Source: Reticulitermes lucifugus
Taxonomy: Eukaryota > Arthropoda > Insecta > Blattodea > Rhinotermitidae
NCBI GenBank assembly: GCA_026260175.1
Contig: JAKCWW010001665.1
Coordinates: 33,920 to 60,771, forward strand
Reading direction: 5' to 3'
DNA: 26,852 bases
Part shown: positions 1 to 9,905 of the stretch, in pieces
How the letters are laid out: each line of letters begins with the position of its first letter
How positions within the stretch are numbered: the first letter of the stretch is position 1
The notes under the pieces: generated by a model
Told to the model about the DNA's origin: nothing
The model's input: the letters and a program-made list of their open reading frames with translations, nothing else
Database searches by the model: none
Program-made: the position numbers and the translations under genes

Positions 1-360
1 AAGCGGTTTTTTCACGATCCTCAAAGGGACTCGGCGCGGGCAGCTGTTGCGGCTACACGGGGCTTACAGTCTACGCGCCAAGCCAGTCTCGTCCAAGTCT
101 CTATACACTTAGGTCTGGTCTTTGTTTCTGTTGTCGGGGTGCGCGAAGGTGAAATTTTCTGTCCCACAATTGGTATTGGCTAGAATGGAGTGGTCAAACG
201 AGGACTTTTTTTAAGTTCATAGAACAACACGACTTATTCCACAAGCCGAGCCGCGCCGCGTCGTGTAGCCAGATTGTCTTTTCTGTTCCGATCTGTTGGC
301 CGAGCAAGTGACGTCACGTCACTCGACGAGCAGCGCGCCGTCTAATCCCGGCTTAACACT
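1..360. promoter_or_regulatory. CpG-rich segment with CRE palindrome
   Basis: This stretch is visibly richer in G+C and CpG than the following kilobases, with CGCG-containing clusters near 35-80, 245-265 and 330-345. It contains the perfect CRE palindrome TGACGTCA at 309-316, directly followed by a further CGTCA half site. CpG-rich, CREB/ATF-site-bearing DNA is common at promoters of broadly expressed animal genes. No convincing coding frame is seen, so this could be the promoter or 5' untranslated region of a gene lying mostly outside the window. Direction and target gene cannot be told from the sequence, and chance enrichment or repeat-derived DNA is possible. Confidence 0.3.
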
Positions 361-480
361 GGGGGATGCGTTGCTACTATAACATTCTGTGCTAGGCCAA
401 GACACCATTCGGTTCTGAAATTATTTACACGAGATAATTATTTATTTGTAGCTTATTTAACGACGCTGTAATTTGTGGGT

Positions 481-1325
481 TATTTTATGACGATGTCAAA
501 AGGTTTATTACTCGCTAGTAAGTAGTTTGGTGTGGAATTGAATGCTGAGACAACTAATCGTACGTTCATGCCTCGTGAAGAGAATGCAGGAGAAATTAAG
601 AACACAGAAACAGGAAATAAATCGGTTGAAATTATGGCAAAGTTCAAATATTTGGGAACCACCGTAACACATCAAAATAGCATTCATGAATAAACTGAGA
701 GCATACTGAACTCAGGAAATGCCTGCTATTATTCGGTACAGAAATTTTCGTCTTCCATTTTCGTAGCCAACAATATAAACAGTAACATATACAGAATTAT
801 AATTTTGTGTGTCGTTATGCTTGGGCATGAAAGTCGGCATCTCACATTGAGGAAGAAACAAAAGCTGTGGGTTTTGAGAACAGGGTGCTGAGAAAGATAT
901 TTGGGCCTAAGAGAGAGAAGATAACAAGGGACTGGCAGAGGTTGCATAATGGGGCACTTCATGAATTGTATTCCTCACCACATATTTTTGGGGGTTATCA
1001 AATCAAGAAGAATGAAATCGGCGTGGCATGTGGCAAGTATGCGGGAGAAGAGAACTGCATACAGAGATTTGGTGGGGAAACCTGGAGGAAATAGACAACA
1101 TGGAAGGCTTCGATTGTAAAATAATATTAAAATGCTTAAACAAGAAATAGGATGAGGGGACACGGACTGGATTAATCTGGCTCAGGATAGGGACAGGTGG
1201 AAGCCTCTTTTGAACAGCGTAATAAACCGTTCTTTCCATAAAATGCTAGGAATATCTCAATTAGCTGAGGAACTACTGCCTTCTCAAAAAAGATTCTGCT
1301 CCATGAAGTTCGTTAGTAACTCAGA
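481..1325 (+). pseudogene. Decayed non-LTR retrotransposon reverse transcriptase C-terminal tail
   Basis: Conceptual translation on the + strand, across several frameshifts and stops, gives the familiar end of insect non-LTR (LINE) ORF2 proteins. In order: a FKYLGT motif (643-660, reverse transcriptase thumb-side region), a stop at 691-693, then in another frame RVLRKIFGPKR followed by LHN, LYSSP and a degenerate R/KKNE(I)GVACGKYAGEE stretch (867-1094), and finally GDTDWINLAQDRDRW (about 1153-1200) and a 3' tail ending near 1325. At least three frame breaks and multiple stops show it is dead. These elements normally encode endonuclease plus reverse transcriptase; only the C-terminal part survives, which fits the 5' truncation usual for LINE insertions. 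Clade is not assigned. Confidence 0.82.
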
Positions 1326-2060
1326 CTATAGTACAACTTTGAAGGGGACGATGTTTTATGGATGGTGAATTGCAAAGGATTTGGAAGGAAAAGGCCGTAG
1401 CGTAATTTGAGGTACTCCCATGGACCTTGTGTGGAAGGACTAACTATATATGTGAATATCCTTAGGATATCTAATAACCCGGCGGAGCGCATCCTAAGAT
1501 GAAAACACTGTGGCACATAAGCTGCTGTATATTTGCAGCTGATTTCAAAGAAAACATTATAATTCTTACTGAATGCAGAAGAGAAAATATTTTCTTTTTT
1601 TTCTCCAGTTTTATTTGTCGTGCGGTGCGCTGGTAACCTGAGCTTAGGCTTACGCCGCTGAAATGCTGCAGCCTACTCTGCATTATGTAAATGCATGGTC
1701 TCTTTTCTTGAGTTTAAGGTCGTAAAGTGCCGGGATATTGACTTTCACAAAAGTTCCCCCGGGCGGAAATGTAAACATTTCATGTCTTGCGACGAAAGTG
1801 ATTGTTTCCGTCGTTTTTGTGGAAGGGCAGGATATTGTAACTGCATGAAGAAATAATTCAGTCGTCCTCTTCATAAACAACGGAGCTGACACAACGACCC
1901 ATTAGTACGTGACTTTGAGCTTCAATAAATTGTACTACGGTTTACAGTCAGTTCTTATATCCTGGTACGTTTATACGATCATTGTTATCTGCCTTCCATG
2001 GGAGTTTGTTTGGAGTATTAAAATGCTATTATTCTGATTGCGACTTTGAATAAAGATTCA
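1326..2060. other. Non-coding stretch, nothing assignable
   Basis: AT-rich to mixed sequence between the retrotransposon tail and the first hairpin repeat. Short open frames on the minus strand (for example 1683-1892) have no recognisable domain, no supporting splice pattern and ordinary random-frame lengths. A purine/pyrimidine-rich run lies around 1585-1605. Older repeat debris is likely but not identifiable. Confidence 0.4.
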
Positions 2061-2062
2061 TG

Positions 2063-2207
2063 TCTTCTGGAATGTGACTGCATGTAATATGGTGGTAATT
2101 TATGAATGTTTCAGAACAACATACTGACTCCATCGTCAGGGTAGAAGGGCAAGCCACGCAGAACAGAGAAGAGAAACTTTCACGACACGGCGTCACATTC
2201 CAGAAGA
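2063..2207. repeat. Hairpin repeat copy 1 (22-bp inverted arms)
   Basis: The left arm 2063-2084 (TCTTCTGGAATGTGACTGCATG) and the right arm 2186-2207 are inverted repeats matching at 19 of 22 positions. They enclose about 100 bp. Related arms recur at least seven more times in this window (near 2900, 5251, 5655, 10870, 11606, 11813 and 26378), so this is a member of a dispersed family. The structure could be a foldback/MITE-type DNA element or a retroposon that folds on itself; no clear target-site duplication was found here. Confidence 0.65.
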
Positions 2208-2897
2208 CAGTAGTCTCAGTAACTACCGTAATGACATCCCATCTCAAAGCGTTTCCACAAATTCCTGATGTTTATATCAGGAATTTATGAAGTCCTTAAA
2301 AGGAGCCACGACAAGGCCAAACATTTGCTGGCAGCGTCACTAATAAATGCGATTACGGTCTAGCCGAAGATTTTGGGTTTAAGTTTACGGTGAGGAGTAG
2401 GGCAGTTATTTTGTCTAGCGGACCATATAACCAGCTTAGGTATGGGTCGTGCATATTTGCTAGCGTAACATTTTAGATGTGCTTTATAGCTACTTGTATA
2501 CGTAGAGGGAATTAAGATGTGTTCAAGACCGTTGTTTTCTTCAACATTATTTGAAACGTAAAACTGCATAAATTATAAGGAATATTACTAATGAAACCCC
2601 GGAAACATAACTTTTTTTATTAAAATTAAACAACACAACTAATTAATTTTAGTAGATGTTTGTGCTGCCATTAGTAGTATTTCGTACATGAGTCACAACG
2701 GCATGACCCACATTAAGTTAATTTCTAAAGGCCCTTGCCTGTCCCTGCTGCAGGTGTTAGGAACTTCGTGTCAAGATGGACGGAGACCAGTGTGTGTGCA
2801 GGAGAAAAGTTGCATGGAAACTTACTCTAAATTTCTATTAAATTTTAAATGAGAGTTTGTTCTTTTGTGCGTGGGCTTCCGGCTCGGTGTAAATGAG

Positions 2898-3061
2898 GTC
2901 TTCGCTGTTCTGGGATATTACGCAGCTTTGATTGGTTGTTAGTTACCGACGTTTCGGGACAGCCGCTCTGTCCCATATTCAAGGGTTAAGCAGACTTGCT
3001 AGACCCTTGAAGATGGGACCGAAACGTCGGTAACTAACTACCAAAAAGCTGCTTAACGTCC
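2898..3061. repeat. Hairpin repeat copy 2 (long inverted arms)
   Basis: The left arm (about 2913-2958) and the right arm (about 3016-3061) are inverted repeats sharing the perfect core TTAGTTACCGACGTTTCGG (2939-2957) against its complement at 3019-3037, with further pairing outward (CAGCTTT / AAAGCTG). Pairing also continues inward, since GTCCCAT..TTCAAGGGT complements ACCCTTGAAGATGGGAC. Transcribed, this would form a long imperfect stem. It belongs to the same family as copy 1: the outer flank TTCTGGGATATTACG matches the copies at 11615 and 26390. Confidence 0.7.
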
Positions 3062-4300
3062 AAGAAGAAGGATGATCTCATGCTTTTTTTGTGTTTCGCT
3101 CTAACTTACCTCCGAAAGTAATCAGTTCTCCGAGCCAACGAAGAAGTTGCCTGCAGCCAGACGTATTGTACGCAAGTTAAAAGCAGTCTGCACCTTCAGA
3201 ACGTAATCACTTATGCCGCCTTTTAATAATACCCAATCCCCGCCAAAGTATCTTTTCAAGAAGTCTGCCAACCGAAACTCTGCATTTGTTTCTTGTTTCC
3301 CCATAACTTGGCGTCGTGAAATCCGAAACACATATCGTATACATGTGTGTAGGTATGTATGTTTAATATATGTATGTATGCATGTATGTAGGTAGGTAGG
3401 TATGTATTACTGTGCACACGGCTTTCTGTTACTTTCCGTTGTGCACAAAATGACTAATGAAAGTTGCATTTCTTTAGAAACAAATTTTGAGGGACAGGAA
3501 TTTAAATGGCACTAATGCTGAATTCGTCACAGAATTCATAAAGATACCGGCGGAACTACAGGGTAGCATAACTTAGTTGGACATTTAACGGATATAAGTG
3601 CATAACTCTGTAATGGCCGCGGGCACATACTTGTCGTGCCAAATGTGTCATTACAAGTTTTTTGGAACTCTTGACCCCATTATTAAAAAATGGTTAAGTG
3701 TTGTCTGAAGGCTTGAAATTACTATAAAAAGACATGATTCTTTGAGTCTTTCCATTTCTTGAGTTTTACAGATATAATATCGCTAACTTACACCCATTAA
3801 ATGTAACTTGGCCACATTGGTCCACAGCGTAATAACAAAAAAAATTTGTTTCAAGAGTGATGGAAGTATGACAAGATTTACAGTATAGAAATACGAGTAC
3901 ATTATTCAGTCAATGGAATTATAATTGTGATTATCAGCAAGTATTTTAGTTCATGTGGGATTTGTGGTGGACAAACTGGCACTGGGACAGGTTTTTCCCC
4001 GAGTACTTCGGTTTTCCCCTGTCAATTTCATTCCACCGGTGCTCCATTACACGGAAAAACGAAAAAAGCTGATTATCTCCATCACAGGGTTGCACAATAA
4101 GCCTTAAGGCTGCGGTGCGTCCGTAGCATCTGCTGTGGGGCTCTAAAAAAAGTATTTCAATGTAATCATTTTCAATGTGTTTACCCCACTAGCACTTCTT
4201 TTGTAACTCTTGTGTACAAAGTAAAATACTAATTATGTTCATCCAAATTAAGAAGCACGAACATTACGGTCACATTTGTGCCCTTAGGAACACTCACCAA
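3062..4300. other. Non-coding stretch with TGTA microsatellite
   Basis: Mostly AT-rich DNA without a supportable gene. An imperfect TGTA/GGTA microsatellite occupies about 3341-3408. A minus-strand open frame at 3122-3331 is not recognisable and has no splice support. The rest shows nothing I can assign. Confidence 0.4.
3341..3408. repeat. Imperfect (TGTA)n/(GGTA)n microsatellite
   Basis: Repeated TGTA, TATG and GGTA tetranucleotides run almost without interruption across this interval, broken by a short AT-rich segment near 3363-3370. It is a simple-sequence tract likely to vary in length between individuals. Confidence 0.8.
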
Positions 4301-4308
4301 AACCCGGA

Positions 4309-4527
4309 ATCATCCTTACAAGTTTCGAGATGAAGTTTGACTTAACAAACTGCTGAAAGTAAGCCGTGCATCGTTGAACAAAATCAATCGTGTCATTGAA
4401 GCGCATGCGGGCTGCATAACCGCCACAGTAGAGAACCGATGACAGGAGGTGGACCGCAGTCTTCCGTACATCATGCGCCCGGAACATCTGACGGTGAGCC
4501 ACCTGCCTGCCTAGCTCCTCACGTAAG
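4309..4527 (-). CDS. Possible coding exon of an unidentified gene
   Basis: On the minus strand the frame is open from about 4527 down to 4287. Within it the protein reads ...HRQMFRAHDVRKTAVHLL... and continues with LYCGGYAARMRF and a TIDFVQRCTAYFQQFV segment. It has no low complexity, a mix of helix-favouring residues and fairly high third-position G+C in its first half. The frame meets two good splice donors on the minus strand: GTAAGG (4319-4314) and GTGAGT (after GGTTTTG, at about 4302). Both the composition and the donor placement are exon-like. The upstream acceptor is weak, with CAG steps around 4503-4515 but little pyrimidine tract, and the family is not recognised. It may be an internal exon of a gene whose other exons lie outside or far away, or an old repeat-derived frame. 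Tentative. Confidence 0.35.
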
Positions 4528-4562
4528 GCAAGTTAATCTTACCGCACGTAACTGCGGTCGAG

Positions 4563-4588
4563 TATTACTATTATTATTATTATTATTA
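4563..4588. repeat. (TAT)n microsatellite
   Basis: A run of about eight TAT/ATT triplets. A second short ATT run lies near 4709-4729. Confidence 0.8.
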
Positions 4589-4599
4589 GAGCCTCATAT

Positions 4600-5250
4600 A
4601 TTGACAGCTTCTCTGGCTCAAGACAGGCATTTTTTGTACCTGAGCAATTATTGTCTTGTTAAGAAGGGTTACGCTCCATGGTGTCAGTTAAGCGTGTCTC
4701 GGACCAAATTTATTTTATTATTATTATCAAAAATGTAACTGAAGATAATGGAATAATACAGAACTGTAGACAGCATTTTCAAGATCTTGATTTTACTGGT
4801 AGACTGTGAGTTATGCAAACGTAGTGTTATATCTATCAAACTAAGTATTACATGTAGCACGACTTGAGTCATCTAATTTTTAAGTTGTTTTAGAGACAAA
4901 GCTTTTCTGTAAATTTTAAAAGTGCGAATACAGAACAGTTTTTATAAAACTACATGTAAAATATTTTAGCTCTAATAACTTAATTAGACTCGTCATTATC
5001 TGTTTACTTCTTTAACTTAGGCCTGTTTTTATGTTTCCACTCTCTTGTTTTCACTATAAACTTTTCTCTTTATTCCGAAAATTTTGATGGCCTGACTGAT
5101 TATTATTAAATAGCGTGTGTATTTGAACAAGAGCATATCAGTATCCCAATTTCTGTCACACCCAATGCAAACCAGAGCATGGACCCTATCAGTTACTCTT
5201 GCACTTGTGAAGTTTGAGGTTCACACATCCGGGACTACAGAAATTACTGT
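4600..5250. other. AT-rich non-coding stretch
   Basis: AT-rich sequence without a supportable coding frame, splice pattern or recognisable repeat. Confidence 0.4.
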
Positions 5251-5288
5251 TTTCTGGGATGTGACGTCATGTAGCTTGGTGGTTAAGT
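5251..5288 (+). repeat. Hairpin-repeat family, left-arm fragment
   Basis: The segment TTTCTGGGATGTGACGTCAT followed by GTAGCTTGGTGGTTAAG matches the left arm of the hairpin repeats at 2063 and 11813. It happens to contain a CRE-like TGACGTCA (5262-5269), which here is explained by the repeat. A right-arm relative lies about 400 bp downstream (5655-5735), so the two could be ends of one decayed element. Confidence 0.55.
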
Positions 5289-5654
5289 AGCCTACTGCGA
5301 ATAAACTTATTGCTCAAAAGACTGGCTAAACATATGTTAGGTAATTAAATTGACATCTTTTATGAACACGTTTAAAAGTGCAGGGAATTATGCACTGTTT
5401 ATTGTTCATTTAATGCACTTGTTTTCTAGTTACGAATGTTTGTCTTATTGTCATATATCATCATATCATATCATGTATCTACCTAAATAACAATTCGTTT
5501 ACTGTAATGCGATTATTATGCGAGATTTAAGGTACTCACAGTGGTGTCGGTAAAGATCCAGGTGTTATAGGACATGATGTGCTTTGACGAGTAAATACCC
5601 GTAGTTACAGGCGTTCTGGGAAGCTTGATGGCAGGATCAAAGTATACAGCTTAG

Positions 5655-5735
5655 ATCTTGAAGATGGACGTAGTTGACTCTTTTGAAACCTCTGTAACTA
5701 TTTTCCAGTCGACATGGCATGATGTCCGAAAATAC
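5655..5735 (+). repeat. Hairpin-repeat family, right-arm fragment
   Basis: The sequence around TTTTGAAACCTCTGTAACTA (5679-5698), followed by a GACATGGCATGATGTCCGAA-like end, corresponds to the complement of the family's left arm (consensus CCGAAACGTCGGTAACTA ... GGCGTGACATCCCAGAAG). A short open frame over it (5658-5903) is explained by the repeat and is not treated as a gene. Confidence 0.5.
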
Positions 5736-5739
5736 TTAT

Positions 5740-6340
5740 CTCAATGCATTTATTTATCTTCAACACAAATATGTAAGCAGAATCAAACTTTAACTGAAAA
5801 GACTAGGAATGAAGGATATCTGGGAAAGTGGGAAATATGTACCGATATCGAAAGGCAACATGTGGAGATTATCAGGATTACTAAATCTTCATTCGTACTT
5901 TAAACCTTTTAAAGACTAACTGGAAGAAGAAGGCACAGACAAACATGCACCTATAAGGAAAGCCACGAGAGGAATAAGATAGCGTAGAATATGAATTTGG
6001 AGATGTGGTTCAGGAAAAAGGTACAGGGTGTTTGCCCTATACCTAGTAAAAAGGGAGAATTAATCCGTACAAAGATGCGTGAATGAACAGGGATTTGAAG
6101 GGAATCCTCGATTTTGGAAAAGGGATTCAAGATTACTGGGTAGTGGATACGAGAAGTTAGCAACCGGCAAGGATAATGAATTTGTCAGAAAATAAGGATA
6201 TATATGTATAACCCGTATGATTAAACATTAAGAGAATTTAGAGAAGCTAGTAAAAGAACACAAAGTTAAAGAAATGTAAGTTTAGATGCTTAGAGATTAG
6301 TAAGGATAAAGACAGGGTATAAAATGGCGAATTTGTCCTT
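5740..6340. other. Purine-rich non-coding stretch
   Basis: The + strand is unusually A/G-rich (many GGAAGAAGAAGG-like and AAGGATA-like words) from about 5800 to 6330. No gene is supportable. This may be the decayed 3' part of a retroelement, but no motif confirms that. Confidence 0.35.
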
Positions 6341-6616
6341 GTGCATGCTATGAAGGCATGCGGGAGAGCGGAGGCGCAGATCCAGTCATTCTTAGCCTCG
6401 GTACAAAATGGAGGTGAGTGGTTATCCTCACGCCCCCGCTGCCTTACCGCTGAGGAAAGCGTTCCAGTTACTTTCTGAATAGGAGGCTGAGTACAACCCA
6501 CAGGCGGTCTGGAAGCCTTGAAGAAGAAAAAAATTCTCACCCTGCCGGGAGACGAACCACGGTTTTTCATTTGTCCTGCCTGTAGTGTAGTCACTATACT
6601 AACTATGTTATCCCAG
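6341..6616 (-). mobile_element. tRNA-derived SINE, minus strand
   Basis: Read on the minus strand, the head starts near 6616. It carries an A-box-like TAGTATAGTGAC (6601-6590) and a perfect B-box-type GGTTCGTCTCC (6558-6548), about 32-42 bp apart, as in tRNA-type RNA polymerase III promoters. The head resembles a tRNA-Asp-like leader (GTTAGTATAGTG...). The body downstream matches the widespread insect repeat whose frames read like SRPPVGCTQPPIQ and GREDNHSPP. It ends near the GCATGCTATGAAGGCATGC segment (6347-6362), close to the body end seen in other copies. No clear target-site duplication was seen. Confidence 0.65.
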
Positions 6617-6712
6617 CTCTGCAAATACAGGACATATATAATATAAATAGTAATGTATATATGTGGAAAGCTTCTAACCGCGTGGAATGTCAAGCAGTTT
6701 CTACGTGATTCG

Positions 6713-6985
6713 TGGGAGCGGGATAGCGTATTGCGTAGAGTGACTAGTTTACAGGCTAAACGACCGAGGAATCGTGATTAGATTTCCGACAGGGCAAGAG
6801 ATTTGCCTTGAAAGCATCGAGACCGACTCTGGTGCTCACCAAACCTCGTTTACAGTGGGTACCGGACTATTTCTCCGGGGGGTAAAGTGGTCGGGGGCGT
6901 GAAAACTGCCATTTACCTCTGCTGCAGATATTACGAATGAGTGGAGCTATACCTTCACTTCTCCATGTACTTTATTACGTTGTGC
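6713..6985 (+). mobile_element. tRNA-derived SINE, plus strand, degenerate
   Basis: The body at 6850-6980 (GTGGGTACCGGACTATTTCT, then GGGGGTAAAGTGGTCGGGGG and a GTGGAGCTATACCTTCACTT-type segment) matches the same SINE body as the minus-strand copy at 6341-6616 and the copy at 15597-15770. Upstream, a decayed B-box-like GATTAGATTTCCG (6776-6788) and an A-box-like GATAGCG..GTAGAGTGACTAG region (6722-6746) form the head. The two SINEs lie head to head about 100 bp apart. Both are diverged, so the insertion is old. Confidence 0.55.
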
Positions 6986-6999
6986 TTAATTATAACTCT

Positions 7000-8240
7000 T
7001 TGTATTCACGTAAGAAAATGACGGCAGGGTCTCGAGTCTACAAAACCATTAAAATCGCCGTCTGAGTAGCATTATCCGTGAAAGGCCATCAGACTGCGTA
7101 CCAAGTAGTGTCCCCTTTCTTCCAATCATTGGTCTGTAGTCGTACCAATGCCAATCGATCTTCAAACAAAGATTTGCCCAAGTTGTTTCGTTAATTCTGT
7201 CATTCTTGACGGTCCCCGTGCCTAGTACGGCAAGTTATTCGGATGGATGATGAAGTCTTATCATCCGTATTCACGTCTGACAGGAGAGGACAGAGAAATG
7301 TCATCATCCGGTCGACTGTAAGTTATATAGCGTAGGAAGGCTAAACGTTTCTTAAGGCCCTTTTGTTTTGTCAACAGCAGGAACTGGTTCATGTAAGTCG
7401 CACAATTCGTGGTCGGTAGATGAGGAATAGAATTTGACGCTCTGTGATCTTATGTGGACATTTGATGTTTATGTCTTTAAATCAGCTACGTAGTCATGGC
7501 TGTACTGCGTGTTATAGGCAACAGTCTGTTATTCTTGCAGCAAAAGACACGTGTAAGACGTCAAAGAAATAAATTTTTAGTAATGTTGATAAGAGAGAAA
7601 GAGAAATATTTATTTTGAACGTTATATGTATTATTTAAATTTCTGATTAATTTTAAGAAGGCATCTCCCCTCACCTCCCTCACGAATAAGAAGACAAAAG
7701 AAAGATTGATGGAAGGGTTCTAAACACTAAAGACCCATACACACAAAATGAAGAGTGAGTTATAAAGAAGTCACCCCCATCCCTTCTCAGATTTTTCATT
7801 TTTGCACGTATTTAAATCTTCCAGAAAAAAGAGCACTGGCTTTGAAGCGCAGAGTAAGTAGTTTCAGCAATTATACACTGCAGTTTTTGGGAATTAAAAC
7901 TTAAACATTGCACGAAAACATACTCGTAGGTAATTGTTAGTTTTTCGTGTACCCCAAACTAAAAAAAAAAACATTTTCGCAAGTAATTTCATGCGTCTTT
8001 ATGACATACTGTTCACATGCTTGATGCGCAAGAAGCTATTCTTGACATATGTGGCATAAAACTAAGGGCCTCCTGAAGTGCGACACTTCTCCAGGTACCA
8101 CGAACGGCCACGATTAACAAAGCTTCAGGGGACACTTGTTACACGACGTTTCACAGTAAGCAAAGGCATTACTGACACTCAAAGAAATGCACTTACTTAA
8201 GAAAAAGGAACACAGAGTTAACAACCTGTTTCATTGATGT
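7000..8240. other. Non-coding stretch, nothing assignable
   Basis: AT-rich sequence with short A or T runs (for example near 7962-7972). No coding frame, splice structure or repeat could be supported. Confidence 0.4.
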
Positions 8241-8257
8241 CGCTAACTTCATGGTGC

Positions 8258-8280
8258 AGCTTCAATCTTTAACCAACAAA
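8258..8280 (+). repeat. Third copy of the palindrome core
   Basis: The 23 bp beginning AGCTTCAATCTTTAACCAAC repeat the inner part of the left arm of the palindrome at 8342-8467 and are preceded by TTCATGGTGCAG (8248-8259). That same 12-mer follows the right arm at 8465-8476. The arrangement suggests a local duplication-inversion event. Confidence 0.8.
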
Positions 8281-8341
8281 TGTACCTTTTATTCTTAATA
8301 TTACGGTAATGATATATAGGTCTTGCCTGTTGGGCATTGAC

Positions 8342-8467
8342 GAATTTTACGTTATGTTCACCGTGCATCTTAGCTATAAGCTTCAATCTTTAACCAGCAA
8401 AGGTGCATTTGTTGGTTAAAGATTGAAGCTTGTAGCTAAGATGCACGGTGAACATAACGTAAAATTC
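8342..8467. repeat. Near-perfect 126-bp palindrome
   Basis: Two 60-bp arms, 8342-8401 and 8408-8467, are inverted copies matching at 58 of 60 positions around a 6-base spacer (GGTGCA). Such a palindrome can extrude a cruciform or, if transcribed, form a long dsRNA-like stem. The arms show no relation to the dispersed hairpin family, and no transposon target-site duplication is evident. Confidence 0.95.
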
Positions 8468-8479
8468 ATGGTGCAGGGT

Positions 8480-9900
8480 CATGGTTGAAAAACTGAAATT
8501 CCCTGATTTATGAAAAACTTCTGCACGTGTTACGGAAAGGGGGCAGTTTATTAGCGTGTTCACAGTAGCCAGTCACTGGTCCCTGATCTGATCCAGCTGA
8601 GTACAGCTCTCATGTCGTCTTTATTTAAAATCCATTTCAATATTTACACTTAACATGGCGATTATTGAGGTTTAGTTGTTTTCCTCAGTCATTCTGTGTT
8701 ACCGTAGTACGCAACTCAAATCAGAACACGACCACCTCCTTTCACATCCTTCCTATTAATTGCTAATTTTCCTACCATTCGCGCACTAGCACCTTTAAAC
8801 ACGTAGATAATAAATGAATGAAGGAAGGAAGGAATATTACCCTGCCAGTTACGCCTGCATCAAGAAGGTTTTTCGACTGTATTTCTGTAGTAATTGGCTG
8901 TGCAGTGTGTGTATATAATCCAGCAACTTACAGCTGCATTAAACTGTACATTCTAGTGTCCAAACCTTTTTGCTTTCCTCCACTATTTGAATAAACATTT
9001 GTATTGTGTTGTTTACAGACACAGTTCCGGGTTAATGTGTAAGAAGCTTTAATCTGCTCCATCAAATCACATTTGTGTCAAACAGTGGATCTATAACTCC
9101 AGCCTGACCCATCCGCACATTAACAAATCTTTTACCTTTCACGTCTAAAATGTTATGCTAAAAAGCTTTCTGGAAATATAAATCGGAACTTAAATTCGTG
9201 CACTCTGTGTATTAGTTAAACATTATTTATGTGGCACCAGCACAGTATGTGTGACAACATACGTAAGTGTCTACACCAGCAAGCGTTGACTAATGTACCT
9301 GGCGCCTAGGAAATTACATGGATTTAATCATTGGTGAGTGTAGCTGGTAATAGTATTGCCATGAGTTTTAGCCCCAACCAAGTCTCCATGCAAGAACACC
9401 AATTTACTTATGAGTATGTTACAAAATTGCTTTGCCGTCATGTCAAACGTGGTGCACTAATGACGTCACTGGCCATAGTTTATGAGCTTCAAGTAACTCC
9501 GGCTACATAACAGAACTTTCGCGTGAGCAGTATCAGGCGGAGTCAAGTGTAATGAAGTCGGTTTCACGAAGATGCTGTAGAATCGCAAGCATTTGTTTAG
9601 CACACAAGTCCTTTGTTTATGTCACACTGCTTAAGCTGAGTCGAGCGAAACTGACGGTCTGCCTTTGCAGCAGTTTGTTTCGGGCTCGATTCAGTTAGCG
9701 TTTCAGCAGCCTAGTGTGTACGTTCATGGCACGGAAGCACTGTCTAGGAAGCTTAGTCTACTAGAGTTGTGCAGGCATTTCCGCTATTTGAGGCTCTAGG
9801 TGAAGGGAAGTACCTGTGAAACACTCGTTGCAAAAACTGTCCAAGAATTCATAAAAATCTGAAACTGATTACTGCAAAAAATAATCAGATTAATTGTTTA
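8480..9900. other. Non-coding stretch, nothing assignable
   Basis: Mixed AT-rich sequence with a short AAGG repeat near 8820-8834 and an isolated CRE-like TGACGTCA at 9461-9468. No gene or recognisable repeat could be supported. Confidence 0.4.
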
Positions 9901-9905
9901 CGTGT

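Noticed and set aside
3122..3331. Minus-strand frame (…EFRLADFLKRYFGGDWVLLK…) as an exon
   Set aside because: No recognisable family, no good acceptor or donor at its ends, and it overlaps sequence with no other coding signal.
5262..5269. CRE site TGACGTCA as a promoter element
   Set aside because: It lies inside a hairpin-repeat arm whose consensus naturally resembles GTGACGCCGTG/GTGACGTCATG.
6247..6693. 148-residue minus-strand frame as a gene
   Set aside because: Its central half is the translated head and body of a SINE with A and B boxes, and the remainder is low-complexity.
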